A DNA stretch of 64,000 bases from a virus. A program made the position numbers and the translations under genes. The notes under the pieces are model-generated. The model was given only the letters and a program-made list of their open reading frames with translations, had not been told where the DNA came from and searched no databases. The stretch is taken from IMG/VR virus record IMGVR_UViG_3300005731_000013, positions 1 through 64,000 of that record; one strand, given 5' to 3'. Numbering within the stretch: the first letter of the stretch is position 1; each line of letters begins with the position of its first letter. Shown here piece after piece: positions 23,416-31,466 of this stretch.

Positions 23416-23790
23416 ATGGATGATAATTTAAATAACTTACTTGACGAATATCCGTTCTTAACTGTTGCAGTTTACGGTAATAATGAATATATTGGTATAA
23501 TTCAAAATCAAGATGCTAATATTATTAGTATGTATGTTTTTGAAGATATCAAAGAACCTGACTTGAAATCAATTTTCCTTGAATTTGGAGCAGAATGGTG
23601 GTGGGAAACCAATCGGCTGATACCTATCAATATTATATTAGGCAGTAAATTTCATCCGTTCAGACATTGTTTGCGCACATTCAACATCAAAGATTTTGAA
23701 ATCAAATACGGCCCAAGTGTTTGTTTAAAAAATATTATACAAAAAAGAGTCAAACGGAAAAATGTACAACTCATTCGAAAAACAGACTAA
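23416..23790 (+). CDS. Conserved hypothetical protein (124 aa), plus strand
   Basis: The protein begins MDDNLNNLLDEYPFLTVAVY and contains EYIGIIQNQDANI, WWWETNRLIPINI and FNIKDFEIKYGPSV, with a basic end. The pattern is highly conserved in aquatic T4-like phages, but its function is unknown to me. It stands convergently against the 23792-24376 gene with a 1-bp gap, in an otherwise minus-strand region. Confidence 0.65.
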   Translation: MDDNLNNLLDEYPFLTVAVYGNNEYIGIIQNQDANIISMYVFEDIKEPDLKSIFLEFGAEWWWETNRLIPINIILGSKFHPFRHCLRTFNIKDFEIKYGPSVCLKNIIQKRVKRKNVQLIRKTD

Positions 23791-23791
23791 G

Positions 23792-24376
23792 TTATATTTG
23801 TTGTATTTGTTCTACTAGAAGATTCATATGAGTTCGCACTGCAACAGCATATGATATAGAATGGGCTTTTTTGAAATAGTATGCATTATCTGAAGGCCGT
23901 TGCCAGACCTCCTCTAGCACCTGATCCCAGCTCTTGCCTATTAGATGGCGCTTAGATGGGCGGATCATAGCTAATACAGCCGCTAATTGCAAATTGTCCT
24001 TAGGTTGCATACACTTACAAATATCATGATGATTGCGCATATGAAACACCATATCACAGAAATCTTTTTCTTGCAATAATTCCCAAATTGGTTCTTGTTC
24101 TATTAATTTATTTAAATGTGCTTCATCCCTGATGTCTTTATAGATAGACACATTCAATACGTCAATTTTAAAATATCCTAATTCTTCTGCTGCTTGATAA
24201 TCTAAACTACATCTGCCAGTAAACGGATCTTCTGGCACTTTGTGGAAGTATACCCCAGTATTGTGTTGTCTAGGTTTGTTCTTACTATGATTGCTTGCAA
24301 TTGTATGCCTGAATAACTGCAACACTTTGTCGCGATCAGGAACATCAATATCAATATCAGTCACAACTGGTATCAT
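23792..24376 (-). CDS. DNA polymerase III alpha fragment-like protein
   Basis: This 194-residue protein has motifs like the fingers region of bacterial DnaE: FKIDVLNVSIYKDIRDE, LAAVLAMIRPSKRHLI, and YFKKAHSISYAVAVRTHMNL, matching the RPGP and (F/N)KSHA..YA patterns. It is far too short for a polymerase and lacks the palm with catalytic Asp residues. Such mini-proteins occur in cyanophage-like T4 relatives. It may be a domesticated domain used in template or nucleotide binding; the role is unknown. Confidence 0.55.
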   Translation of the reverse strand: MIPVVTDIDIDVPDRDKVLQLFRHTIASNHSKNKPRQHNTGVYFHKVPEDPFTGRCSLDYQAAEELGYFKIDVLNVSIYKDIRDEAHLNKLIEQEPIWELLQEKDFCDMVFHMRNHHDICKCMQPKDNLQLAAVLAMIRPSKRHLIGKSWDQVLEEVWQRPSDNAYYFKKAHSISYAVAVRTHMNLLVEQIQQI

Positions 24377-24615
24377 TTTACTCTGTCATCCATTTCAATA
24401 ATTGCAATTTTTGCTTTGTCTCTATACATCTTACTTTCAGCCCATGCTCCTCCAGAATTCTTACTACCTAAAGTTTGGGCTTTCTTGAAATTTGTATCAA
24501 TATAAGATTGTAATTCCCCAATTGTCATATTATTACATTGTGCTATTACTCTATTGGCTAGCTTTTCATCCAATCCAATAATATATACTCGTTTACTTGA
24601 TTTAATAAACATCAA
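24373..24615 (-). CDS. Small hypothetical protein (80 aa)
   Basis: The protein starts MMFIKSSKRVYIIGLDEKL and has basic helical sequence without a known domain. Its stop overlaps the start of the DnaE-like gene by 4 bp, so the two are coupled. Confidence 0.5.
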   Translation of the reverse strand: MMFIKSSKRVYIIGLDEKLANRVIAQCNNMTIGELQSYIDTNFKKAQTLGSKNSGGAWAESKMYRDKAKIAIIEMDDRVK

Positions 24616-24642
24616 TCATTCCATTTCTATATCTTTAAAATA

Positions 24643-25305
24643 TTAATTTAACATTTCTTGTATCCACTCTACTGTTTGTTTATTGAGATCTAATTTGCGA
24701 TTCCAATATTCCAAGTCTAGTGTTTCTGCAATTTCATTCAACACTCCATCAGGAAATTCTTCAAGAACACTCCGCGCTGGCGGATATCCTAAAATTATCC
24801 AAGGAGAAATCTTTCCCATCTTGATATCAAATAATATTCGATTCTGGCCTGCACATTCCCAATATTCTGTCCAATGCCTGCCTGATTTCTCAGACCATTT
24901 ATCAGCATGTAATACAAAACGTTCGAGGGCGCGCTCGACAGTTTCTTTTTTAGTATGTTCTGCCAGATAACGGTTGTAGATAGAGTCTTTACACCATGCG
25001 TCCACAGATGTTTGCTCTTTGATTAACCATTCCAAATATCGTTCTGGCGCCAATACTCGAGTTTCCAATACATATAATCCGAATCGGACAAACGCACTGT
25101 AATATTGACTTTTCATAAATGTGATATAATTCTTAGGAGATGATTGTCCCATTGCAATACGATACCAATCATTAAAGAATTTAAGCCCTAACTTCACATG
25201 TTGCTCATCACGTTGCAAAAATCGTTTTTTATTACGACACATATGCGCCGCAAGCGTTCGTTCACGTTTGAATGTCTTATTGCAATATTCACATTTAAAT
25301 GTCAT
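24643..25305 (-). CDS. C2H2 zinc-finger protein
   Basis: The N-terminus is a single C2H2 finger: CEYCNKTFKRERTLAAHMC, with the second ligand pair formed by His and Cys/His. The remaining 190 residues are helical with aromatic residues (WYRIAMGQSSPKNYITF) and no recognised domain. Similar finger-plus-helical proteins are found in aquatic T4-like phages. DNA or RNA binding is likely, target unknown. Its start overlaps the next gene. Confidence 0.6.
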   Translation of the reverse strand: MTFKCEYCNKTFKRERTLAAHMCRNKKRFLQRDEQHVKLGLKFFNDWYRIAMGQSSPKNYITFMKSQYYSAFVRFGLYVLETRVLAPERYLEWLIKEQTSVDAWCKDSIYNRYLAEHTKKETVERALERFVLHADKWSEKSGRHWTEYWECAGQNRILFDIKMGKISPWIILGYPPARSVLEEFPDGVLNEIAETLDLEYWNRKLDLNKQTVEWIQEMLN

Positions 25306-25523
25306 CAGCTAACCAAAATCACCTTAGTTAAATCTTCAGGTTCAAACTCGTCAATATCTTCGTCTGCAATAAGGTCTGTGTCACAAATGTATGCTACTTG
25401 AACATAATATGACTGCTCAACTGTTTGACCATGATCAGCATACACATATACTGGCAAATCACCATGTTCTTTACGCAATTCACTAATTTGTTCATATAAG
25501 TCGTTACAAGTCAATCCGCTCAT
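25305..25523 (-). CDS. Small acidic hypothetical protein (72 aa)
   Basis: The protein reads MSGLTCNDLYEQISELRKEH and then GDLPVYVYADHGQTVEQS, ending with a strongly acidic stretch. The DLPVYV pattern is seen in several phage small proteins of unknown role. It overlaps both neighbours by a few bases, so it is in one operon with them. Confidence 0.5.
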   Translation of the reverse strand: MSGLTCNDLYEQISELRKEHGDLPVYVYADHGQTVEQSYYVQVAYICDTDLIADEDIDEFEPEDLTKVILVS

Positions 25524-25993
25524 TTAAAATAATCCTTCACTCTTTCTTTTGGTATTCCTGCTTCTTCAAGCATATCTTTTATTTCATCTTTAGACATTGC
25601 ATCCAATGCAATCACGATTTCATCATCCTTGAGATGTGGAAATAACGTAGTGTAAAAATCTTGTAACTTAGCATTACCTTGTTTTGATTTCTTTCTCTTT
25701 CCTGGAGCAATCCAAGGATGAAATTGATTTGAACCGATTCCTGCTAATTGTAACAACCGATGTTGTAATTTTGGATGTTTTGCAAATTGACTAAAGTGAA
25801 CATTGACTGCATCATTCACAGTTGTTAAATAATGTTCGTTAATTTCATGAACATTACTGCCAGTCGAACTAGTATACCGCATCAATACATATAAGCTAAG
25901 TTTTTTGCGTTCTTCTTCAGTTAATGAATCATACCAATCAAAATCTCGTTGATCAATGACTCGCATTTCTTCTTTAATTGAAAGTTTTGACAT
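25520..25993 (-). CDS. Possible clamp-loader A subunit (gp62-like)
   Basis: The 157-residue protein has DFDWYDSLTEEERKKLSLYV followed by MRYTSSTGS and HPWIAPGKRKKS, resembling the small subunit of the T4 clamp loader family (helical, with a basic PRGKR-like segment in T4 gp62). I give this name tentatively: gp44 is not in the window and similarity is judged by eye. A ribosome site (AAGGAAAAGAA) precedes the ATG at 25993. Confidence 0.4.
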   Translation of the reverse strand: MSKLSIKEEMRVIDQRDFDWYDSLTEEERKKLSLYVLMRYTSSTGSNVHEINEHYLTTVNDAVNVHFSQFAKHPKLQHRLLQLAGIGSNQFHPWIAPGKRKKSKQGNAKLQDFYTTLFPHLKDDEIVIALDAMSKDEIKDMLEEAGIPKERVKDYFK

Positions 25994-26242
25994 TTCTTTT
26001 CCTTAAATTGAATTAACCATATCCATGATAACATTTTATGTGTCCAAAAGCTATAGCTAATATTGCCGCAAAATGTTTCACTATATCCCGGGAATTGTGA
26101 GGCTCGTAAATTGATCTGCGGTGTTATTTCTATTGGATCTGTCATAATGAATGGTTGTGTTTTGGTGACAATAGGGAACAATTCCAGAAGTAATTAACCG
26201 TTGTCTGTTTATAAATCCCCCTAGATAGCTACCATCTCTAGA

Positions 26243-26743
26243 TTACCAAAGTTGTGCTATATCCATTACATCAGGAATTTTACTTGTCTCTTTTACAAAA
26301 AAAGCACATTCTGATTTGTCGTCATCACCTAATGGAACAGCTAATAAATGCCCTTGTTTGAGTTTTGGAAAATGCCATTTAACTTCGTTATAAACATTTA
26401 CAATTTCAATTGGTTGATAGCTAGGCATATAACTGCTAATAGGATTAATAGTAAATGCTGTGAATCCTCTATCATTCAAAGAAGTGATTGGTATTACTTC
26501 CGGTTCACCTATTTCACTATCACAAATTACCAAACTCCAATCAATTGGCATTTTAAAAGTATGATTGCCAATTCGTAATACGGCAGCTGGTGCATTGAAG
26601 ATTTCTAAAAACACCAAAGGCATAAAATAATAATCAGCATTTGTTTTATCACTATAATCCAATACACAATAACGTATATCGTCAATTTCTTCTGGGACCA
26701 AATCTAGATTATATGTTTGGTTCTCGCTTGTTAGAATTTTAAT
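26243..26743 (-). CDS. Conserved hypothetical protein with probable ATT start
   Basis: The nearest standard start is a TTG at 26701, but the frame stays open to 26746 and reads IKILTSENQTYNLDLVPEEI, which looks like the true N-terminus. A strong AGGAG lies 7 bases before an ATT at 26743, within the last codons of the upstream endonuclease gene. The protein contains MPLVFLEIFNAPAAVLRIG and VKWHFPKLKQGHLLAVPL, a pattern shared with aquatic T4-like phages. Function unknown. See the finding on the lost ATG. Confidence 0.6.
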   Translation of the reverse strand: MKILTSENQTYNLDLVPEEIDDIRYCVLDYSDKTNADYYFMPLVFLEIFNAPAAVLRIGNHTFKMPIDWSLVICDSEIGEPEVIPITSLNDRGFTAFTINPISSYMPSYQPIEIVNVYNEVKWHFPKLKQGHLLAVPLGDDDKSECAFFVKETSKIPDVMDIAQLW

Positions 26744-26746
26744 TTT

Positions 26747-28471
26747 CTATCTCCTGTTTAATATCCATTTTGAATGACCACAATCCCAAACTCGACTTAA
26801 ACCGAGACCTGTCATTATTTGTTTTTCTGATTGCGTAGGATCAAATCCTTCAGCGACCAATTTTTCTTTTTGTACATTCATACGATTTATTCGTTCACTA
26901 AAATTATATCTGTCTATATAAAAATATCCTGGATTTCCTCTAGAAACTAATTCAAATCCAATTTTATTATAAAAATCAGTATAACCCCAACAATTATTAG
27001 AAAATGTGATTATAACGGCAGGATCAACATCTTTAATAAATCTTGACAACAGTTTACTCGCACCACCGACAATATTTACACCTACACTGGAAGCAAACCG
27101 CACAATCTCCCATTCATTGCCATTTTTGAATCTATTCTTAGAAAATGTCATTACTGCCAGTAATTTGTCATTTTCGAATAAACCATATTTTAATTTTGAA
27201 TTGGCATACCCATCTAAATGATTAATGTCTAAAAAATCTCGGGCTTGTTGAACTGTCAATTCTTGTATTGTTGTATTACGTGCATAGATATTTATATTTT
27301 TTGATGTTATTGATTTAAGTCTAGACTTTACAATATCTTTATTTTTGTCCCATTCATCAGAAAAAATTTGTATTAACTTAACATTTTTTTCATTAGCGAG
27401 CTTTGTTTTATTATAATGGTAGAACTTATCTTTATCACATTCTTCAACATGCCAATAAAGCCCGTTTACTTCAATACCCAAATTTAACGTCGGAACATAT
27501 ATATCAATTTCTTTACCATCTAATATTTTACGATCTGAGCGTTGTATTTCAAAGCCTAGGCTTTCGATATATTCGCCAATTTCAAATTCAATATTGCTAT
27601 ATTTTAATGGTTTGCAAACAATACATCTAGATATTTGTCCATTTAAAATACGAGCTTGATAACTATTTCCACATTTCAAACATGTTACATTGTTATAAGT
27701 TGATGGGACATAATTTTCATCTATTTGAATATTATACTTTTCCTTATACCTCTGGACAAATGTTTTCTTTAAATTATTTGAAATCTTTTTTCTGACTACT
27801 GCATTTTTGGCAGGATTTTCATTTCCATATTTTTTTAAATTTGTTTTTTTAATTTGTTCAATATTGCAATAATTCTGATTTCCATATTTTTCTTGCTTTG
27901 TCTTCATACCACGTGTTGCAGCTAAATCATAATTGCGGTCTGCATGATTTTTTTCAATTATATCTGAATGCTGCATTACATTATCCACACCATAACGAGT
28001 TTGCACTGTTAATTTTGCTTTTTGTTTGATGCTGATATCTTGCATTGGATTCTCAACACCATAACGGTCTAAATTGGTCTGAGTTATTTTTTCTTTTACA
28101 GAATCATTTTGAAAAACATTCTCATTACCATACCGTTCTAGATTAGTGTCGGCTCTTTTTTTATTAATTGCGGCCTGTTCTTCTTGGGTATATTGTGCTT
28201 TTGTTTTTTTGACAGCCAATGATACTCTTTTAACATGACATGGACAATTTCTTTGACAAGCTCTGTAGCCGACACTGAATGAAATAAACCTGCTTTTGTC
28301 ACAATCCATTATTTTTTCTGGATAAACTAAATCAAATAATTCTTGTCCTGTCATTTTAAAGGAAAATAATGTTTCAATTTCTTTTAAACTTTTTCTAGAA
28401 CCCCACTGTCTAATCTGATTAAGATTTTTTCCAATCCACTTTTGTAACTTTGTAGGGATAATTTGATTCAC
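26747..28471 (-). CDS. Vsr-like homing endonuclease next to split UvsW
   Basis: The start is a GTG at 28471, overlapping the end of the UvsW C-half gene by 53 bp. The 574 residues contain five or six RYGVENP-type repeats (105-225), a zinc ribbon (CLKC at 264, CIVC at 283), the EDxHD-type nuclease core EIDIYVPTLNLGIEVNGLYW followed by His (321-341), then a GNAT-like region and the family C-end SRVWDCGHSKWI. The family matches the nuclease described with fractured genes. It probably mobilises the UvsW intein site. Confidence 0.85.
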   Translation of the reverse strand: MNQIIPTKLQKWIGKNLNQIRQWGSRKSLKEIETLFSFKMTGQELFDLVYPEKIMDCDKSRFISFSVGYRACQRNCPCHVKRVSLAVKKTKAQYTQEEQAAINKKRADTNLERYGNENVFQNDSVKEKITQTNLDRYGVENPMQDISIKQKAKLTVQTRYGVDNVMQHSDIIEKNHADRNYDLAATRGMKTKQEKYGNQNYCNIEQIKKTNLKKYGNENPAKNAVVRKKISNNLKKTFVQRYKEKYNIQIDENYVPSTYNNVTCLKCGNSYQARILNGQISRCIVCKPLKYSNIEFEIGEYIESLGFEIQRSDRKILDGKEIDIYVPTLNLGIEVNGLYWHVEECDKDKFYHYNKTKLANEKNVKLIQIFSDEWDKNKDIVKSRLKSITSKNINIYARNTTIQELTVQQARDFLDINHLDGYANSKLKYGLFENDKLLAVMTFSKNRFKNGNEWEIVRFASSVGVNIVGGASKLLSRFIKDVDPAVIITFSNNCWGYTDFYNKIGFELVSRGNPGYFYIDRYNFSERINRMNVQKEKLVAEGFDPTQSEKQIMTGLGLSRVWDCGHSKWILNRR

Positions 28472-29279
28472 GATAATATTTCTTTCGTTCTGTTAAATGA
28501 CGTTTTGAATATTTTGCTGAGCTGCATAAATCATAAATTTCAACATGATCTTTATCAAACCCTTTTCTTAGTCCGCGGCCAATACTCTGGATTACTCTTA
28601 CAAAACTTTTTCCTGGTTCCAATAATACCATGTTATTTATACGAATAATATTGATACCTGTAGATGCAACTCCAAACGTTGCGATAACAATTTTACCATC
28701 ACCATCTTTAAATTTATCGTATTCTGATTTTCTATCTTTACTATCCATTTTACCTGATACAAAAATAATATCGTCTATACCTAATTCATTCAATGCTTCA
28801 ACAATCATTTCTCCAGTTTTGATATTATTAACCAACACCAAAGTATTTGAATTATTAGAAATATTGTCAATAAATGAGGACAGCCAAACCATACGTTCTT
28901 TATTTGATGTCAAATATTTCATTTCTGAATGATAATTGTCATAAACAATATCATCTTTCAATTGTATAACATTAATATCACAGCTACTCAAAATTCCTTT
29001 ATCTTGTAATACGCTAGATTGTAATGATCCAACTGTTGGTCCTATGCCAACAGCAATCGACATCTCGAAATGTTTTTCTTTTGGAATTGTTCCTGTCAAC
29101 CCCCACCTAATAGGAACATTTGCAAATGGTCCGGTCAATAGTTTTTTCAAAACATCTGCTTTACCTAAATGGCAGTTTTTTACCACAGCATTATTAGCTA
29201 TATAATTATGATCATTTTCAACATGTAAATTATATACGGTGTCAGGCTTTGTTATTTTTGTTTTTTTTATAAGTTTCAT
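28419..29279 (-). CDS. uvsW: C-terminal half of UvsW helicase with N-terminal split intein C-piece
   Basis: Residues 1-35 are the C-intein (MKLIKKTKITKPDTVYNLHV, then ENDHNYIANNAVVKN). The extein follows with Cys+1: CHLGKADVLKK, completing the DEAH-type motif split as VDE/CH. The rest holds helicase motifs GLTGTIPK, TLVLVNNIKTG, VSGKMDSKDR, TFGVASTGINI and QSIGRGLRKG. It supplies motifs III-VI of the UvsW branch-migration helicase (508 residues after splicing). Partner gene is 63 bp upstream. Confidence 0.92.
   Translation of the reverse strand: MKLIKKTKITKPDTVYNLHVENDHNYIANNAVVKNCHLGKADVLKKLLTGPFANVPIRWGLTGTIPKEKHFEMSIAVGIGPTVGSLQSSVLQDKGILSSCDINVIQLKDDIVYDNYHSEMKYLTSNKERMVWLSSFIDNISNNSNTLVLVNNIKTGEMIVEALNELGIDDIIFVSGKMDSKDRKSEYDKFKDGDGKIVIATFGVASTGINIIRINNMVLLEPGKSFVRVIQSIGRGLRKGFDKDHVEIYDLCSSAKYSKRHLTERKKYYRESNYPYKVTKVDWKKS
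29175..29279 (-). mobile_element. C-piece of split intein in UvsW
   Basis: These 35 residues end in VVKN before Cys+1. Length and pattern (NLHVENDHNY, block F-like; terminal Asn) match DnaE-type C-inteins. The penultimate Lys replaces the usual His, as also varies in natural split inteins. Confidence 0.9.
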
Positions 29280-29342
29280 AAAAATGTTCTACTTTTTTCT
29301 TTGTATTTGTATCAAAATATTCAATTCGATAAATTAATCACA

Positions 29343-30425
29343 TTACCTTTTGGCATATGTATGTATGTCAATAATTTCCATTTCATTGGTAATTTGATCT
29401 GCTCTGACCCAACCAATGTTTTCTACTAGAAACTCATGATTTGCTGTGACACGTATTTTACTATTATCATCAAACTCTAATTCAAGCATATCTTCAGATT
29501 CTGATTTGGTTAAATTATTATGCACTTTAACAATAGTATCTTCTTTATATGTTAACGTTTTTTCATCTAAATTAATAATTTTATCACCAGGTTGTAAGTT
29601 TGATATCTTTTTCTCGCCATCTGGTGTTAAAATTAATGTGTCGCCATCAAGACACTCATCTACAATTACAGCATACACTCCTTCGATAAATTCTTCCAAA
29701 GATAGCTCACTTTTGCCTTCTTGGAAATTTTTGCGCATGACTTCTAAACTTTGCCACGTACATATCGTATGAGTTTTGCCTACATCTTTTCTATCACCAT
29801 AATAAACACCAACATCAAGTCCAAGGTTAATGTAGTCTTCTTCAGTTTGCGTTACAAGATCTTTATTCGGAACAATGACTATTGTCCTTGCGCCCGCACG
29901 ACCTGACGTTATTTTCTGCATCACCTCATCTTCAGGAGTGATACTTTTTTCGACCAAATCACTTAACGCAGCCGTGACGATTGTCTTACCAGCACCAGTA
30001 CCAACAACTTGGACTGCTTTTTCATTAGTAATGAAATTATTGATAACATCAAGCTGATAATCACGTAAAATGACAGGTTGGCCTGCCACTGGATGACCCT
30101 CTGGCCAAAGTCTGTCTTTGAAATGATCAATTGTGATAGGTTTTAAGTCAATTTTATAACGTTCACGACAATCATCTAATGAAACTTCGTATCCTTCTGC
30201 AATCAGAATAGGCAAAATTTCTTCAAGCAAGTTGATAAATGTTTTGCCACCTAATTGGAAGAACTGCACTTTACCATCCCACCGCCCCATTTTATAGGCA
30301 GGGACATGGTAAGCATGTGGTAACATGAAAGAAAATTTGTCATATAATTTTCTTCGCGTAGAGGTGTCTAAGTTATGAATTTTACAGTTTGTTTCATCCA
30401 GTAATTCAATTTTTGCTGTTTTCAT
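29343..30425 (-). CDS. uvsW: N-terminal half of UvsW helicase with split intein N-piece
   Basis: The 360-residue product has 257 extein residues: the UvsW N-terminal domain, the Q-like motif DYQLDVI, Walker A VGTGAGKTIV (142-148) and motif Ia to Walker B ending in VIVDE. Right after VDE the intein begins (CLDGDTLILTPDG) and ends in AKR-stop. T4 UvsW remodels recombination forks and ends origin-dependent replication. Here it can only be active after trans-splicing with the downstream gene. An excellent sigma70-like promoter is at 30509-30537. Confidence 0.93.
   Translation of the reverse strand: MKTAKIELLDETNCKIHNLDTSTRRKLYDKFSFMLPHAYHVPAYKMGRWDGKVQFFQLGGKTFINLLEEILPILIAEGYEVSLDDCRERYKIDLKPITIDHFKDRLWPEGHPVAGQPVILRDYQLDVINNFITNEKAVQVVGTGAGKTIVTAALSDLVEKSITPEDEVMQKITSGRAGARTIVIVPNKDLVTQTEEDYINLGLDVGVYYGDRKDVGKTHTICTWQSLEVMRKNFQEGKSELSLEEFIEGVYAVIVDECLDGDTLILTPDGEKKISNLQPGDKIINLDEKTLTYKEDTIVKVHNNLTKSESEDMLELEFDDNSKIRVTANHEFLVENIGWVRADQITNEMEIIDIHTYAKR
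29346..29654 (-). mobile_element. N-piece of split intein in UvsW (103 aa)
   Basis: The piece starts with Cys1, has a block B motif (VTANHEFLV, T..H) and ends where DnaE-type N-inteins end, at about 103 residues. With the 35-residue C-piece it forms a canonical split intein without an endonuclease domain. Confidence 0.9.
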
Positions 30426-30508
30426 TTATTTCCTTACAGTTGTTTCTGAGCCATATTATATAATTCTATCATCGGCATATCTTATGAAATTCATCTAACA
30501 TATTGATA

Positions 30509-30537
30509 AATATACACTTTTTATGTAATGATGTCAA
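30509..30537 (-). promoter_or_regulatory. sigma70-like promoter for uvsW
   Basis: The minus strand has TTGACA, 17 bp, TATATT, about 85 bp upstream of uvsW-N. Confidence 0.75.
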
Positions 30538-30552
30538 GTAATTAGTCAAATG

Positions 30553-30581
30553 AAAAGGACAGGCATAAAGCCTGTCCTTTT
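30553..30581 (-). terminator. Rho-independent terminator
   Basis: A 12-bp perfect stem (AAAAGGACAGGC / GCCTGTCCTTTT) with a 5-base loop ends the early unit 30645-32492, just before the uvsW promoter. Confidence 0.85.
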
Positions 30582-30644
30582 ATTAATGTTAACTTGTAGT
30601 TACATTAAGCTATTTAATGTCATAATGATTTAACATTATATGTC

Positions 30645-30923
30645 TTAGAATACCATTTTTGCTATCACAAACGCTTCTTTATTTAAAATTCCAAGTTCAT
30701 ATGAACAGCGAAAACCCACACATCTAGACGGATCGATGTCAGTCACTGATACGCCATGCTCTGATAAAATTTGCAACATTTTAATCATAATTTCAGCATC
30801 TGTAAACATATTTAATCCTAATCCATACAATTGTATGGAGAAGCCGTCCGGCTTTTCAGAATCACCATGCACATAATATGTAGAGCTCACTTGAACTCCC
30901 ATAAATTTAAATTCATCAGACAT
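30645..30923 (-). CDS. Hypothetical early protein (92 aa)
   Basis: The protein begins MSDEFKFMGVQVSSTYYVHG and has alternating strand and helix with DAEIMIKMLQILSEHGVSV. No domain is recognised. It is the last gene of an early unit that starts with the AAA+ ATPase, only two bases from the gene before it. Confidence 0.5.
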   Translation of the reverse strand: MSDEFKFMGVQVSSTYYVHGDSEKPDGFSIQLYGLGLNMFTDAEIMIKMLQILSEHGVSVTDIDPSRCVGFRCSYELGILNKEAFVIAKMVF

Positions 30924-30925
30924 GA

Positions 30926-31246
30926 TTATGTCCAGTGTGTAAAAACTATAATTTGAAATTGCGTAGGTTTAATAAACGGAAAACGTTCTGCAACAGCCGT
31001 TGCAATTGCAGTCTTGTCAAGATCAGCGTAAGGCCGGGCGAGCTCTACAACAGGAAAGCCTTCAAACTCATCTGACTCCGCTATAATCTTGCCTGCAAAA
31101 ACATAGTTGCCGCTCATGCCATCATACACCATGTCAAATGGTGCGCCGTCTAATCCTTCAATCACGTCTTCATTGTCATCATAGTCAACCTTATCGTATC
31201 CGATATTGACTGCCCACATTACATAGTCACGTCTACTTGTACTCAT
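30926..31246 (-). CDS. Hypothetical early protein (106 aa)
   Basis: This acidic protein starts MSTSRRDYVMWAVNIGYDKV. It is alpha/beta in composition (AGKIIAESDEFEGFPVVELA) and resembles no family I can name. It directly abuts the preceding gene, so it is expressed with the AAA+ ATPase. Confidence 0.5.
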   Translation of the reverse strand: MSTSRRDYVMWAVNIGYDKVDYDDNEDVIEGLDGAPFDMVYDGMSGNYVFAGKIIAESDEFEGFPVVELARPYADLDKTAIATAVAERFPFIKPTQFQIIVFTHWT

Positions 31247-31465
31247 TTATATCTCCCAACTGTTATCATGGTGTGTGCCGCGCACATCAACTTTGTAGCG
31301 ACGTCCGTCGCTCACGCTCACGCCTTGTTCAATAAGCCCGCGCAAAAAGACTGATGCTTCCATATCTGCTACTCTGATAGCTTGCTCTGCTGTTTCACAA
31401 AGAGCCATAGTTTGCTCTTTGCAGTCACGGACACGATATTTCCAACGGGGGTTTAGTTTCCACAT
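31247..31465 (-). CDS. Small hypothetical early protein (72 aa)
   Basis: This small mixed-charge protein starts MWKLNPRWKYRVRDCKEQ; the middle has a helix (AEQAIRVADMEASVFLRGL). It lies a base from both neighbours in the early unit. Function unknown. Confidence 0.5.
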   Translation of the reverse strand: MWKLNPRWKYRVRDCKEQTMALCETAEQAIRVADMEASVFLRGLIEQGVSVSDGRRYKVDVRGTHHDNSWEI

Positions 31466-31466
31466 A

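Noticed and set aside
25921-26181. Minus-strand frame of 86 codons overlapping the gp62-like gene start
   Set aside because: Starts at TTG without a ribosome site, overlaps a better gene and shows no conserved pattern; 25994-26242 is treated as non-coding.
27006-28932. Plus-strand frames opposite the uvsW locus
   Set aside because: They are antisense to the endonuclease and helicase genes and lack ribosome sites and sensible composition.
26747-30425. Group I intron in uvsW
   Set aside because: The coding halves end and begin with in-frame intein pieces; no intron core is needed or seen.
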